Positions 7,106-14,203 of a stretch of 17,840 bases of DNA are shown one piece after another. The DNA is from Rhodospirillaceae bacterium (GTDB taxonomy: Bacteria > Pseudomonadota > Alphaproteobacteria > DSM-16000 > Inquilinaceae). Position 1 is the first letter of the stretch. Each line of letters opens with the position of its first letter. Location of the stretch: the NCBI GenBank assembly GCA_020425485.1, contig JAGQRL010000145.1:1-17840 (forward strand), in the 5' to 3' direction. The notes under the pieces were generated by a model. That model searched no databases. It was not told the origin of the DNA and saw only the letters and a list, made by a program, of their open reading frames with translations. The position numbers and the translations under genes were made by a program.

Positions 7106-8020
7106 TCAGGCTCCGTCCGCAGCGGGCGGTGCGCCGGGCGCCGTGCGCGCCAGCCGGCAGCCCAGGCTGCCCGCCAGATCCTGGATGAACTGCCAGGCCA
7201 CACGGCCGGACCGGGCGCCGCGGGTGATCGCCCACTCATTGGCGCGGGCCACCAGGGCCTCGTGCTCGATGGGCAGGCCGTAGGCCGCCGCATAGCCCTG
7301 GACCATCTGCAGGTACATGTCCTGCCCGCAGGCGTGGAAGCCCAGCCACAGGCCGAAGCGGTCGGACAGCGACACCTTTTCTTCCACCGCCTCGCCGGGG
7401 TTGATGGCGGTGGACTGCTCGTTGTCGATCATGTCGCGCGCCATCAGGTGGCGGCGGTTGGAGGTGGCGTAGAACACCACCGTTTCCGGCCGCCCTTCCA
7501 CGCCGCCTTCCAGCACCGCCTTCAGCGACTTGTAGGTGGTATCGGAGTGATCGAACGACAGGTCGTCGCAAAACAGGATGGCGCGCCGGCCGGTGGGCCG
7601 CAGCAGCGCCAGCAGGCGGGGCAGGGTGCGGATGTCCTCCCGCGCCAGCTCGATCAGCGCCAACGGGGCCTCGCCGGCGGCTTCGCCATTGACGGCACCG
7701 TGCACGGCCTTTACCAGCGAACTCTTGCCCATGCCGCGGGCGCCCCACAGCAGCGCGTTGTTGGCCGGCAGGCCGCGGGCGAAGCGGCGGGTGTTTTCCA
7801 AAAGCAGGTTGCGCTGCAGGTCGACGCCGCGCAGCAGGTCGAGGTCGACGCGGTTCACCTCGGGCACCGGTTCCAGCCGCTCGGGATCGGTGTGCCACAC
7901 GAACGCGTCCGCCGCCCACAGGTCGGGGGCGGCCGGTGCCGGCGGTGCCAGGCGGTCAAGCGCCTCGGCGATGCGGGCCAGTGTGGGGAAAACGGCGTCG
8001 ATTTCGCGATCGGCTGTCAT
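7106..8020 (-). CDS. DUF815-family P-loop ATPase
   Basis: An AAA+-like ATPase of the DUF815 family, whose role is not established as far as I know. The 304-residue cytoplasmic protein has Walker A GARGMGKSS (93-101), Walker B AILFCDD (147-153), a sensor-like YATSNRRHL (184-192) and the family-typical SDRFGLWLGF (219-228). A helical N-terminal region of about 85 residues precedes the ATPase core, and a small C-terminal helical lid is likely after about 240. There is no signal peptide or membrane segment. The ATG at 8020 has only a weak ribosome-binding site (GAAAGACC). It is convergent with nlpD (9-base gap) and divergent from yajC, sharing a 123-base control region. That placement hints at, but does not show, a link with the envelope or export genes. 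ATPase identity is sure; function is unknown. Confidence 0.92.
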   Translation of the reverse strand: MTADREIDAVFPTLARIAEALDRLAPPAPAAPDLWAADAFVWHTDPERLEPVPEVNRVDLDLLRGVDLQRNLLLENTRRFARGLPANNALLWGARGMGKSSLVKAVHGAVNGEAAGEAPLALIELAREDIRTLPRLLALLRPTGRRAILFCDDLSFDHSDTTYKSLKAVLEGGVEGRPETVVFYATSNRRHLMARDMIDNEQSTAINPGEAVEEKVSLSDRFGLWLGFHACGQDMYLQMVQGYAAAYGLPIEHEALVARANEWAITRGARSGRVAWQFIQDLAGSLGCRLARTAPGAPPAADGA

Positions 8021-8047
8021 GGTCGGTCTTTCGTAACGGAGCGCCAG

Positions 8048-8075
8048 ACCCTACATGCTCCTCGCGGCCAGGCAA
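8048..8075 (-). promoter_or_regulatory. Putative promoter for the DUF815 ATPase gene
   Basis: On the minus strand TTGCCT (8075-8070) and TAGGGT (8053-8048) are 16 bases apart, which would give a leader of about 20 bases before the ATG at 8020. The -10 match is only moderate. Confidence 0.33.
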
Positions 8076-8086
8076 CCGGCAAGCAG

Positions 8087-8114
8087 TTGCAACGGAGCGG
8101 TGCGTGGCTATAGT
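8087..8114 (+). promoter_or_regulatory. Sigma70-type promoter for the yajC-secDF operon
   Basis: TTGCAA at 8087-8092 and TATAGT at 8109-8114 are spaced by 16 bases, each one or two bases from consensus. A start near 8121 gives a leader of about 23 bases to the yajC ATG at 8144. This is the best promoter match in the window. Confidence 0.68.
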
Positions 8115-8143
8115 CCGCGGACCGAATGACAGGGAGCCCATTG

Positions 8144-8578
8144 ATGTTCATCTCCACAGCGTTCGCGCAGGAAGCGGGCGCCGCCGACGGCGGGGGCGGC
8201 ATTCTTATTCAGATTCTGCCTCTCGTCCTGATCTTCGTGGTGTTCTACCTGCTGCTCATCCGGCCGCAGCAGAAGCGGATGAAGACCCACCGCGAAATGC
8301 TGGGCGCGCTGCGCCGCGGCGACCGGGTGGTGACGGGCGGCGGCATCGTCGGCACGGTCACCAAGGCCGGGGACGACGAGCTGACGGTGGAGATCGCCGA
8401 GGGCGTACGCGTACGCGTGCTGCGCAGCACCGTCAGCCAGGTGATGTCGAAAACCGAACCGGTGCGCGAGCGCAAGCCGGCGGGTCGCGGGCGCCGCGGT
8501 GGGTCCAGCGAGGTCAGCCTGGACAAGAAGAGTGACGCCGACGCCGATGACGGCGCCGAAGAAGGCGCCCAGCGCTAG
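8144..8578 (+). CDS. yajC: Sec translocon accessory protein YajC
   Basis: YajC is a small inner-membrane partner of SecD-SecF in the Sec holotranslocon. The 144-residue protein begins MFISTAFAQ, typical of alphaproteobacterial YajC. One membrane helix follows (about residues 20-41, ILIQILPLVLIFVVFYLLLI) and then the family signature RPQQKRMKTHREM. A compact cytosolic domain (about 55-100) contains GDRVVTGGGIVGTV. The tail from about 104 is long, basic then acidic (KPAGRGRRGGSSE, DADADDGAEEGAQR), making the protein longer than the 110-residue E. coli form. The ATG at 8144 is chosen over the in-frame one at 8126 because AGGGAG at 8131-8136 sits seven bases upstream and MFIS is the conserved N-terminus. 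First gene of yajC-secD-secF. Confidence 0.96.
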   Translation: MFISTAFAQEAGAADGGGGILIQILPLVLIFVVFYLLLIRPQQKRMKTHREMLGALRRGDRVVTGGGIVGTVTKAGDDELTVEIAEGVRVRVLRSTVSQVMSKTEPVRERKPAGRGRRGGSSEVSLDKKSDADADDGAEEGAQR

Positions 8579-8617
8579 CCCCAGGCCGGCGCATCCGCGG
8601 CATCAAGAAGGGCCGGC

Positions 8618-10213
8618 ATGGTCTATTTCGCACGCTGGAAGATCATCCTGATCGTGGCGCTCTGCCTTCTGGGGGTGGTGTACGCCGCGCCCAATGTGGT
8701 GTTCGACCGCCAGACGTCGACGGAGCTGCGCGAAAGCCTGCCCGGCTTCCTGCCGGTGCGGCAGGTCAATCTCGGGCTCGATCTGCAAGGCGGCTCCCAC
8801 CTGCTGCTGCGGGTCGACTGGTCGGGCCTGGTGCGCGAACGCCTGGAAGCGGCGGTGGACAGCCTGCCCTCGCAGCTCCGCGAAGCGCAGATCGGCTATA
8901 CCGACCGCGGGCTCGATGGCGATGCCCTGGTGTTCACCCTGCGCGATCCCACCCAGGCCGACGCGGCGGTGGAGATCCTGCAGAACGCCGATGCCGACCT
9001 GGACATCACCGTCGATGAGGAAACCGGCCAGGTGCGCGGCACCTTCGACGAGGGTGCCCAGGCGGAAATCCGCGACAATGCCGTCGACCAGTCCATCGAA
9101 ATCGTGCGCCGGCGCATCGACGAGCTGGGCACCACCGAACCCAACATTCAGCGCCAGGGCGACGACCGCATCCTGGTGCAGATCCCCGGCTTCGACGACC
9201 CGCAGCGGGTGCGCGACCTGCTGGGCCAGACCGCGCGGCTGACCTTCCATCTGGTCGACACCACCGCTTCCGCGGGGGCGGGGCCGGGCATGCAGGTGCC
9301 GGCCGGGCGCATTCTGGTGCCGTCGTCCGACCTGCGGGAGAACGGCGACCCGGCCACCTGGTACGTGCTGCACCGGCGGGTGGAGGTGTCGGGCGAAAAC
9401 CTGGTGCAGGCCAGCGCCACCTATTCCCAGGGCTCGCCGGTGGTGTCGTTCACCTTCGATGGAGCCGGCGGCCGCCGCTTCGGCACGCTGACCAGCGAGA
9501 ATGTGGGCGGCTTCCTGGCCATCGTGCTGGACGACGAGGTGATCAGCGCACCGCGCATCAATTCCGCCATCCTCGGCGGTTCGGGCATCATCGAGGGGCA
9601 CTTCTCGCTCCAGGAGGCCACCGATCTGGCGATCCTGCTGCGGGCCGGCGCCCTGCCGGCGCCGCTGACGGTGCTGGAGGAACGCACCGTCGGTCCCGGC
9701 CTTGGGGCAGACAGCATCGCCGCCGGCGAGATCGCCTCGATCATCGGCCTGGTGGCCGTCGTGGTGTTCATGGTGCTGTGCTACGGGTTGTTCGGCGTGA
9801 TGGCCTCGGTGGCGCTGTTCTTCAACCTGGCGCTGGTGATCGCCGCCCTGTCGCTGCTCCAGGCAACGCTGACGCTGCCCGGTATCGCCGGCATCGTGCT
9901 TACCGTGGGCATGGCGGTGGACGCCAATGTGCTGATCTTCGAGCGCATCCGCGAGGAGATCGCCAACGGCCGCTCGCCCATCTCGGCCATCGATTCCGGC
10001 TATGCCCGCGCGCTCACCACCATCGTCGACTCCAACCTCACCACGCTGATTGCCGGCGTCCTGCTGTTCGCCATGGGGGCCGGACCGGTGCGCGGCTTCG
10101 CCGTCACGCTGTCCATCGGCATCGTCAGTTCCATGTTCGCCGGCATCATGGTGACGCGGCTGATGGTGGTGACCTGGCTTCGCCGCACCAAACCCAAGTC
10201 CATTCCGATCTAG
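8618..10213 (+). CDS. secD: Protein translocase subunit SecD
   Basis: SecD works with SecF in the inner membrane to pull translocated proteins out of SecYEG, driven by the proton gradient. The 531-residue protein has an N-terminal membrane helix (about 8-26) and a large periplasmic region that opens with NLGLDLQGGSHLLLRVD (51-67), a SecD hallmark. The base and head (P1) domains run to about 350 (VVSFTFDGAGGRRFGTLTSEN is part of the conserved P1 block). The C-terminal RND-type membrane domain with five helices contains GMAVDANVLIFERIREE (about 431-447), holding the conserved Asp of the proton pathway. It begins 39 bases after yajC and ends 20 bases before secF. Length and blocks are complete. 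Confidence 0.98.
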   Translation: MVYFARWKIILIVALCLLGVVYAAPNVVFDRQTSTELRESLPGFLPVRQVNLGLDLQGGSHLLLRVDWSGLVRERLEAAVDSLPSQLREAQIGYTDRGLDGDALVFTLRDPTQADAAVEILQNADADLDITVDEETGQVRGTFDEGAQAEIRDNAVDQSIEIVRRRIDELGTTEPNIQRQGDDRILVQIPGFDDPQRVRDLLGQTARLTFHLVDTTASAGAGPGMQVPAGRILVPSSDLRENGDPATWYVLHRRVEVSGENLVQASATYSQGSPVVSFTFDGAGGRRFGTLTSENVGGFLAIVLDDEVISAPRINSAILGGSGIIEGHFSLQEATDLAILLRAGALPAPLTVLEERTVGPGLGADSIAAGEIASIIGLVAVVVFMVLCYGLFGVMASVALFFNLALVIAALSLLQATLTLPGIAGIVLTVGMAVDANVLIFERIREEIANGRSPISAIDSGYARALTTIVDSNLTTLIAGVLLFAMGAGPVRGFAVTLSIGIVSSMFAGIMVTRLMVVTWLRRTKPKSIPI

Positions 10214-10233
10214 GTCAGGCCCAGGCGCACCCC

Positions 10234-11166
10234 ATGCGACCACTTCGTCTCGTCCCAACCAACACGCGCATCCCGTTCCTGCGCTACCGGCGCTTCGCCT
10301 TTGCGCTGTCGAGCGCACTGGTGGTGCTGTCGGTGGTGTTCCTGATCCTGCGCGGGCTGAATTTCGGCATCGATTTCGCCGGCGGCATTCTCATCGAGAT
10401 CCAGACCAACGAGCCGGCGGACATTGCCGAACTGCGCGGCACGCTCGGCGGGCTGCAACTCGGCGAGGTCAGCCTGCAGGAGTTCGGCGGCCCCAACGAC
10501 GTGCTGATCCGTGTGCAGCGCCAGGAAGGCGACGAGGAAGCGCAGGCCGCCGCCATCTCCACCGTGCAGTCCGCGCTGGGCGACCAGGTGGCGGAATACC
10601 GGCGGGTGGAATTCGTCGGTCCCACCGTGGGGGCGGAGCTGATCGAGGCCGGCATCATCGCCGTGGTGCTCGCCCAGCTTGCCATCCTTGCCTATATCTG
10701 GCTGCGCTTCGAATGGCAGTACGGCGTCTGCGCCATCATCGCCTTGGTGCACGACGTGGCCAGTACCATCGGCCTGTTCGCGCTGATCCAGCACGAATTC
10801 AACCTCACCACCGTGGCGGCCCTGCTGACCATCGCCGGCTATTCCATCAACGATACGGTGGTGGTGTTCGACCGGGTGCGCGAAAACCTGCGCCGCTACA
10901 AGAAGGCGCAGATGACGGAGGTGCTGGACCGCAGCCTGAACGAAACGCTGTCGCGCACCACCATGACCAGCTTCACCACGCTGCTGGCGCTGCTGGCGCT
11001 GTATGTGTTCGGCGGTGCGGTGATCCGCGATTTCGCCTTCGCGCTGATCTGGGGCATCGGCGTCGGCACCTATTCGTCCATCTTCGTGGCGGTGCCGCTG
11101 CTGCTCACCGTCAAGCTGCGGTCGCGTTCGGCCGCCAAGGTGGAAGCCTCGCAGGCCAAGCCGTAG
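10234..11166 (+). CDS. secF: Protein translocase subunit SecF
   Basis: SecF is the partner of SecD in the proton-driven translocation motor. The 310-residue protein has a first membrane helix at about 20-40, the SecF signature LNFGIDFAGGILIEI (42-56), a small periplasmic domain (about 57-140) and five further helices. The hallmark SINDTVVVFDRVRENLR lies at about 206-222 and is followed by TSFTTLLALLALYVFGG at about 246-262. The ATG at 10234 is chosen because the frame upstream lies inside secD and the helix and signature follow at the usual distance; the ribosome-binding site is weak. Translation is likely coupled to secD (20-base gap). The C-terminus is short and basic. Confidence 0.98.
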   Translation: MRPLRLVPTNTRIPFLRYRRFAFALSSALVVLSVVFLILRGLNFGIDFAGGILIEIQTNEPADIAELRGTLGGLQLGEVSLQEFGGPNDVLIRVQRQEGDEEAQAAAISTVQSALGDQVAEYRRVEFVGPTVGAELIEAGIIAVVLAQLAILAYIWLRFEWQYGVCAIIALVHDVASTIGLFALIQHEFNLTTVAALLTIAGYSINDTVVVFDRVRENLRRYKKAQMTEVLDRSLNETLSRTTMTSFTTLLALLALYVFGGAVIRDFAFALIWGIGVGTYSSIFVAVPLLLTVKLRSRSAAKVEASQAKP

Positions 11167-11219
11167 CCGCGGCAATACCGGCTGCGGCCACCGCGACCCG
11201 AAGGTGAGGGGAGGCGGCG

Positions 11220-11594
11220 ATGATCGACATCACGCCCCAGCGGCCGGCGGGCCGCCAGTCCATCGACAGCTATCAGGCCGGCTGGTTCCGCATCGCCGGG
11301 GCGGTGCATGAAGGCTCGGTGATCGTGTTCCCCGACCGGGTGGTGGCCTGGCCGGTGGCGGCCTTCGCCGAGGTGACGGCGGAGACCTTGGCCGAGGTGC
11401 TGGCCGGCACCGGGGTGGAACTGCTGCTCATCGGCACCGGGGCGGAACCGCAGCCGATCCCCAAGGCGTTGCGGGCGGCGGCCCGGGAAGCCGGCATCGG
11501 CATCGATGCCATGGCCACACCGGCGGCCTGCCGCACCTACAACATCCTGCTCAGCGAACAGCGGGCGGTGGCGGCGGCACTGCTGGCGCTGTGA
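11220..11594 (+). CDS. Mth938-like domain protein (DUF498, NDUFAF3-type)
   Basis: A small soluble protein of the Mth938/DUF498 fold. The human member, NDUFAF3, is an assembly factor for respiratory complex I; the bacterial role is less clear, and any complex I role here is inference. The 124-residue protein shows the family blocks: an N-terminal strand pair (YQAGWFRIAGAVHEGSVIVF, about 18-37), the central VELLLIGTGAEPQPIPKALR (about 66-85) and the late GIGIDAMATPAACRTYNILL (about 92-111), the AaCRTYN part being the most diagnostic. No signal peptide or membrane helix. A strong ribosome-binding site GAGGGGAGG (11206-11214) is five bases from the ATG. It lies 53 bases after secF, so it is probably the fourth gene of the yajC operon, and it is followed by a terminator-like palindrome. 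Confidence 0.9.
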   Translation: MIDITPQRPAGRQSIDSYQAGWFRIAGAVHEGSVIVFPDRVVAWPVAAFAEVTAETLAEVLAGTGVELLLIGTGAEPQPIPKALRAAAREAGIGIDAMATPAACRTYNILLSEQRAVAAALLAL

Positions 11595-11626
11595 GGCGGT
11601 AGGCGGCCCGGCCCCTGCAAACGAAA

Positions 11627-11648
11627 ACGGGGGCCGCGCGGCCCCCGT
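11627..11648 (-). terminator. Intrinsic terminator of sodB (possibly bidirectional)
   Basis: A perfect 22-base palindrome forms a 9-bp stem (ACGGGGGCC/GGCCCCCGT) with a GCGC loop. On the minus strand it is followed by TTTTCGTTT, a fair U-tract, and it lies 24 bases beyond the sodB stop. On the plus strand, 32 bases after the Mth938-like gene, there is no U-tract, so stopping from that side is less sure. Confidence 0.82.
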
Positions 11649-11672
11649 CTCGGTGTTCGCCAGATCGGCTGG

Positions 11673-12275
11673 TTACACCGCCTGGGCGTACATCTCCGCC
11701 ACGCGCTCCCAGTTGACCATGCTGTCGAGGAACGCCTTCAGGTAGTCCGGCCGCCGGTTGCGGTAGTCGATGTAGTAGCTGTGCTCCCACACATCGCAGC
11801 CCAACAGCGCGGTCTTGCCATGGGCCAGCGGGTTTTCCGCGTTCGGCGTCTTCATGGTGACCAGCCGGCCGCCATCGACCACCAGCCAGCACCAGCCGCT
11901 GCCGAACTGGCCGACGCCGGCCTGCACAAAGGCATCCTTGAAGGCTTCGACGCTGCCGAAATCTTCCGTCAGCTTCTTTTCCAGCTCGCCGGGAATGGCG
12001 CCGCCGCCGCCCGGCTTCATCCACTGCCAGAAGTGGATGTGGTTCCAGTGCTGGCCGGCGTTGTTGAAGATGGCCTGGCGGTCGGGCTTGCCGAAGGAGG
12101 CGGCGACCACGGCCTCCAGGTCCTTGCCGGCCAGGTCGGTGCCGTCCACCAGCTTGTTCAGCGTGGTGACATAGGCGTTGTGGTGCTTGCCGTGGTGGAA
12201 TTCCAGCGTTTCCGCGGACATGTACGGCGCCAGCGCGTCCATGGCATAGGGCAGTGGCGGAAGTTCGAACGCCAT
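11673..12275 (-). CDS. sodB: Superoxide dismutase [Fe]
   Basis: This enzyme converts superoxide to hydrogen peroxide and oxygen; no signal peptide is present, so it is cytoplasmic. The 200-residue protein has the Fe/Mn-SOD blocks: MAFELPPLPYAMDALAPYMS at the start, the first metal-ligand helix (EFHHGKHHNAYV, about 25-36), FNNAGQHWNHIHFWQ with the second ligand His, and GCDVWEHSYYIDYRN with the Asp and His ligands. The active-site Gln lies in the NNAGQHW segment and the later GSGWCWLV lacks one, which is the iron-type pattern; cambialistic metal use cannot be ruled out. The ATG at 12275 fits a good ribosome-binding site (AGGAGAGGA on the minus strand) and the conserved N-terminus; the open frame further upstream is only an extension. 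It sits opposite to the flanking Mth938-like and synthase-like genes. Confidence 0.97.
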   Translation of the reverse strand: MAFELPPLPYAMDALAPYMSAETLEFHHGKHHNAYVTTLNKLVDGTDLAGKDLEAVVAASFGKPDRQAIFNNAGQHWNHIHFWQWMKPGGGGAIPGELEKKLTEDFGSVEAFKDAFVQAGVGQFGSGWCWLVVDGGRLVTMKTPNAENPLAHGKTALLGCDVWEHSYYIDYRNRRPDYLKAFLDSMVNWERVAEMYAQAV

Positions 12276-12300
12276 GTGTCGAGTCCTCTCCTGGTTGCTT

Positions 12301-12326
12301 GGTCGGCCCGAGTGGTCGGCCCGAGT
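12301..12326. repeat. 13-bp tandem repeat in the sodB leader
   Basis: GGTCGGCCCGAGT occurs twice head to tail (12301-12313 and 12314-12326). It falls in the presumed 5' untranslated region of sodB, between the ATG and the putative promoter. It may be an operator pair or a replication slip. Confidence 0.75.
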
Positions 12327-12346
12327 GGCTTGATGGTCTCCCCGCT

Positions 12347-12375
12347 GACATAGGGTGCTAAAGCCAGACTGTGAA
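12347..12375 (-). promoter_or_regulatory. Putative promoter for sodB
   Basis: On the minus strand TTCACA (12375-12370) and TATGTC (12352-12347) are 17 bases apart. The -35 is one base from consensus and the -10 is moderate. The resulting leader of about 65 bases would contain the 13-bp tandem repeat. Confidence 0.42.
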
Positions 12376-12383
12376 GCTCGGAT

Positions 12384-12411
12384 TTGCCCTTGCGGCCGGA
12401 TCGGATAGGGT
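12384..12411 (+). promoter_or_regulatory. Putative promoter for the synthase-like gene
   Basis: TTGCCC (12384-12389) and TAGGGT (12406-12411) are 16 bases apart, about 45 bases before the ATG at 12457. The pattern mirrors the one proposed upstream of the DUF815 gene; the match is weak to moderate. Confidence 0.28.
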
Positions 12412-12456
12412 CCGGTGCCCTGTTTTTGCCGGAACCCCGCCGGGAGACGCTCCCCC

Positions 12457-13296
12457 ATGCCCCAACTCAGCTATTGCGGTGAGGAGGTGCGCCGCCACGA
12501 CCCCGACCGGTTCCTGGCCGCCCTGTTCACCCCGGAAGACCGGCGCGAGGCGGTGTTCGCGCTGCTGGCCTTCAATCTGGAAGTGGCGAAAACCCGCGAG
12601 GTGGTGTCGGACCCCATGCTGGGGCAGATCCGCCTGCAATGGTGGCGCGAGGCGCTGGACGGTGCCTATGCCGGCACGCCGCGCGCCCACCAGGTGGTGG
12701 AACCGCTGGCCGCGGCGATCGCCGCCCATGGCCTCACCCGCGCCCGGCTCGACCGGCTGATCGATGCGCGCGAGCAGGATCTGGAGGAGACCGCCCCGCC
12801 CGACCTGGCGGCCCTGGAAGCCTATGCCCACGACACCACGGCGCCGCTGCTCGGCCTGTGGCTGGAGGTGCTGGGGGTGGGCGACGGCCCGGCCCATGCG
12901 GCGGCCGAAGCGGTGGGCACCGCCTATGCGCTGGCCGGGTTGATGCGCCGCCTGCCGCTGGATGCCGCCCGGCGGCGCATCACCCTGCCGACGGCGGTGG
13001 TGGAGGAGGTGGCGGTCGACCTGGGCGAACTGTTCGAACTGCGGCCGCACGAGGCCCTGGCCCGCGCGGTGGCAACCGTGTGCACCGCTGCGGAGGGGCA
13101 TTTGGCTCGCGGCCGGGCGCTGGCGGGGCAGGTGCCGCAGGCGGCTCGCCCGGCGCTGCTGCCGGCGGTGGTTGCCGCCCGCCACCTGGCGGTACTGCGG
13201 CGCTGCCGCTTCGATGTGTTCCACCCCAAGGTGGCGCGCCGGCCGGCCAACCTGGCCGCGGCCCTGCTGTGGCACGCACTGAGGAAGCGGTTTTGA
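12457..13296 (+). CDS. Squalene/phytoene-synthase-fold protein, NDUFAF6-type
   Basis: It has the isoprenoid-synthase fold but probably not the enzymatic activity. The 279-residue protein keeps structural blocks such as RLQWWREAL (59-67) and the late GLMRRLPLDAARRRITLP (161-178). The Asp-rich motifs that bind magnesium-diphosphate are absent: the first region reads FNLEVAKTREVVSD (39-52) instead of a DxxxD pattern, and the second reads LMRRL where active enzymes have an LRD-type motif. This matches the complex I assembly factor NDUFAF6, a catalytically dead relative in mitochondria; a role in complex I assembly here is inference. No carotenoid or hopanoid genes are adjacent. The ATG at 12457 is preferred to 12415 because GGGAG at 12442-12446 precedes it. 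Convergent with the next gene, seven bases apart. Confidence 0.88.
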   Translation: MPQLSYCGEEVRRHDPDRFLAALFTPEDRREAVFALLAFNLEVAKTREVVSDPMLGQIRLQWWREALDGAYAGTPRAHQVVEPLAAAIAAHGLTRARLDRLIDAREQDLEETAPPDLAALEAYAHDTTAPLLGLWLEVLGVGDGPAHAAAEAVGTAYALAGLMRRLPLDAARRRITLPTAVVEEVAVDLGELFELRPHEALARAVATVCTAAEGHLARGRALAGQVPQAARPALLPAVVAARHLAVLRRCRFDVFHPKVARRPANLAAALLWHALRKRF

Positions 13297-13303
13297 CTGG
13301 CCC

Positions 13304-13966
13304 TCAGTCCTTTTCTTCCGGCTTGCGGGCGACCAGGCGGGTGACCATGGCCGGGCCGTTGTGGCCGCGGCCTTCGCTGAGCGTCACTTCTTCCACCGCG
13401 CACTGCACCACCGCCAGGCCCACGGCCGCCAGCTCGTCCGCCAGCACCTCGGGATCGTAGAGCAGGGCGGGATCGCGCGGCCCGCCGGAGGGCATGCCCA
13501 CCTGCGCCGGGGCAAAGCCCTCGGCCAGCAGCAGCCCGGCCGGCTTCAGTGTGCGGGCGATGCCGGCCAGCACCGGGCGGCGATGGTCCGGCGGCAGGTG
13601 CAGGAAGGTCATCGCCGCGGCGTCGTAGGTATCGGCCGGCCAATCCCACTCCAGCAGGTCGGCACAGACGGTGCGCAGGGCTACGCCGCGGCCGAGCGCC
13701 AGGGCGGCGGCCTTCTGCAGTGCCCGCGGCGAAAAGTCGATGCTGGTGACCTTGTGGCCCTGGGCGGCCAGCCACACGCCGTTGCGCCCCTCGCCATCGG
13801 CCACCGCCAGCAGGCGCGAGCCGGGGTTCAGCCGGTAGCTCTGGTCGGCCACGAAGGCGTTGGGCCGGGTGCCGTACACGTAGTCGCTGGCGGCGAACTT
13901 GGCATCCCAGAAGGCCGCGCCGCGGTCCTTGTCGGGGGCAGCGCCGTTCTGCGGGTGGTCGGCCAT
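13304..13966 (-). CDS. Class I SAM-dependent methyltransferase (TehB-like group)
   Basis: A predicted cytoplasmic methyltransferase of unknown substrate. The 220-residue protein has a Rossmann-type core: motif I reads LLAVADGEGRNGVWLA (about 52-67), a slightly unusual GxG loop, followed by HKVTSIDFSP with the acidic residue that binds the cofactor ribose. The N-terminal FWDAKFAASDYVYGTRPNAF block (about 19-38) is typical of a subgroup related to TehB and other small-molecule methyltransferases. Candidate substrates such as tellurite or thiols cannot be told apart from sequence. AGGA lies about six bases before the ATG. It is convergent with the synthase-like gene (seven-base gap) and divergent from the next methyltransferase, which is a different subfamily, so the two are not a recent duplication. 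Confidence 0.85.
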   Translation of the reverse strand: MADHPQNGAAPDKDRGAAFWDAKFAASDYVYGTRPNAFVADQSYRLNPGSRLLAVADGEGRNGVWLAAQGHKVTSIDFSPRALQKAAALALGRGVALRTVCADLLEWDWPADTYDAAAMTFLHLPPDHRRPVLAGIARTLKPAGLLLAEGFAPAQVGMPSGGPRDPALLYDPEVLADELAAVGLAVVQCAVEEVTLSEGRGHNGPAMVTRLVARKPEEKD

Positions 13967-14000
13967 GGCTGTCCTGGAAGCTGCAACTCAGATGCTGGCC

Positions 14001-14028
14001 AACATAGGGGCGATGCACCTGGGGGCAA
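14001..14028 (-). promoter_or_regulatory. Putative promoter for the TehB-like methyltransferase
   Basis: On the minus strand TTGCCC (14028-14023) and TATGTT (14006-14001) are 16 bases apart, about 35 bases before the ATG at 13966. The CCCTATGT context resembles the sodB -10 region. Confidence 0.38.
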
Positions 14029-14093
14029 GCCGGCAGGCCGGCAGGCGCCATCTGCGGGGTCGGCCATGTGCTTGGGGAGCGGAACGATCGCAG

Positions 14094-14165
14094 CGATTGC
14101 CGAGCCCCGGCCGATTGCCCTATTGCTCTTCTGCCCCTGTCCCGATCCACGGTTTGGCAATCGGC
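14094..14165. repeat. Repeated CGATTGCC motifs, one pair inverted, before the second methyltransferase
   Basis: CGATTGCC occurs at 14094-14101 and 14112-14119, and its complement at 14156-14163. The second and third copies extend to a perfect 10-base inverted repeat (GCCGATTGCC 14110-14119, GGCAATCGGC 14156-14165, 36-base spacer). A weak promoter (TTGCCG 14097-14102, TATTGC 14121-14126, 18-base gap) overlaps the first two copies. They could be operator sites or an mRNA stem. Confidence 0.4.
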
Positions 14166-14203
14166 TTTGCACCAGGGCCGGGCAGGCGTGGGGGAGGTGG
14201 GAT

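Noticed and set aside
8403..8416. Perfect 14-base palindrome GCGTACGCGTACGC inside yajC
   Set aside because: It encodes alternating Val-Arg in a conserved strand, so codon choice explains it; no T-run or regulatory context.
12415..12456. Upstream ATG extending the synthase-like protein by 14 residues
   Set aside because: The later ATG at 12457 has a ribosome-binding site and a more natural N-terminus; the extension (MPCFCRNPAGRRSP) looks like translated leader.
13295..13317. Hairpin GACTG-gccct-CAGTC with a T-rich run between two convergent genes
   Set aside because: Only a 5-bp stem that spans both stop codons. It could be a weak terminator but is too short to call.
13361..14203. Open frame continuous with the second methyltransferase, suggesting a much longer fusion protein
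   Set aside because: The upstream part is antisense to the TehB-like gene, and a strong ribosome-binding site marks the start at 14204.
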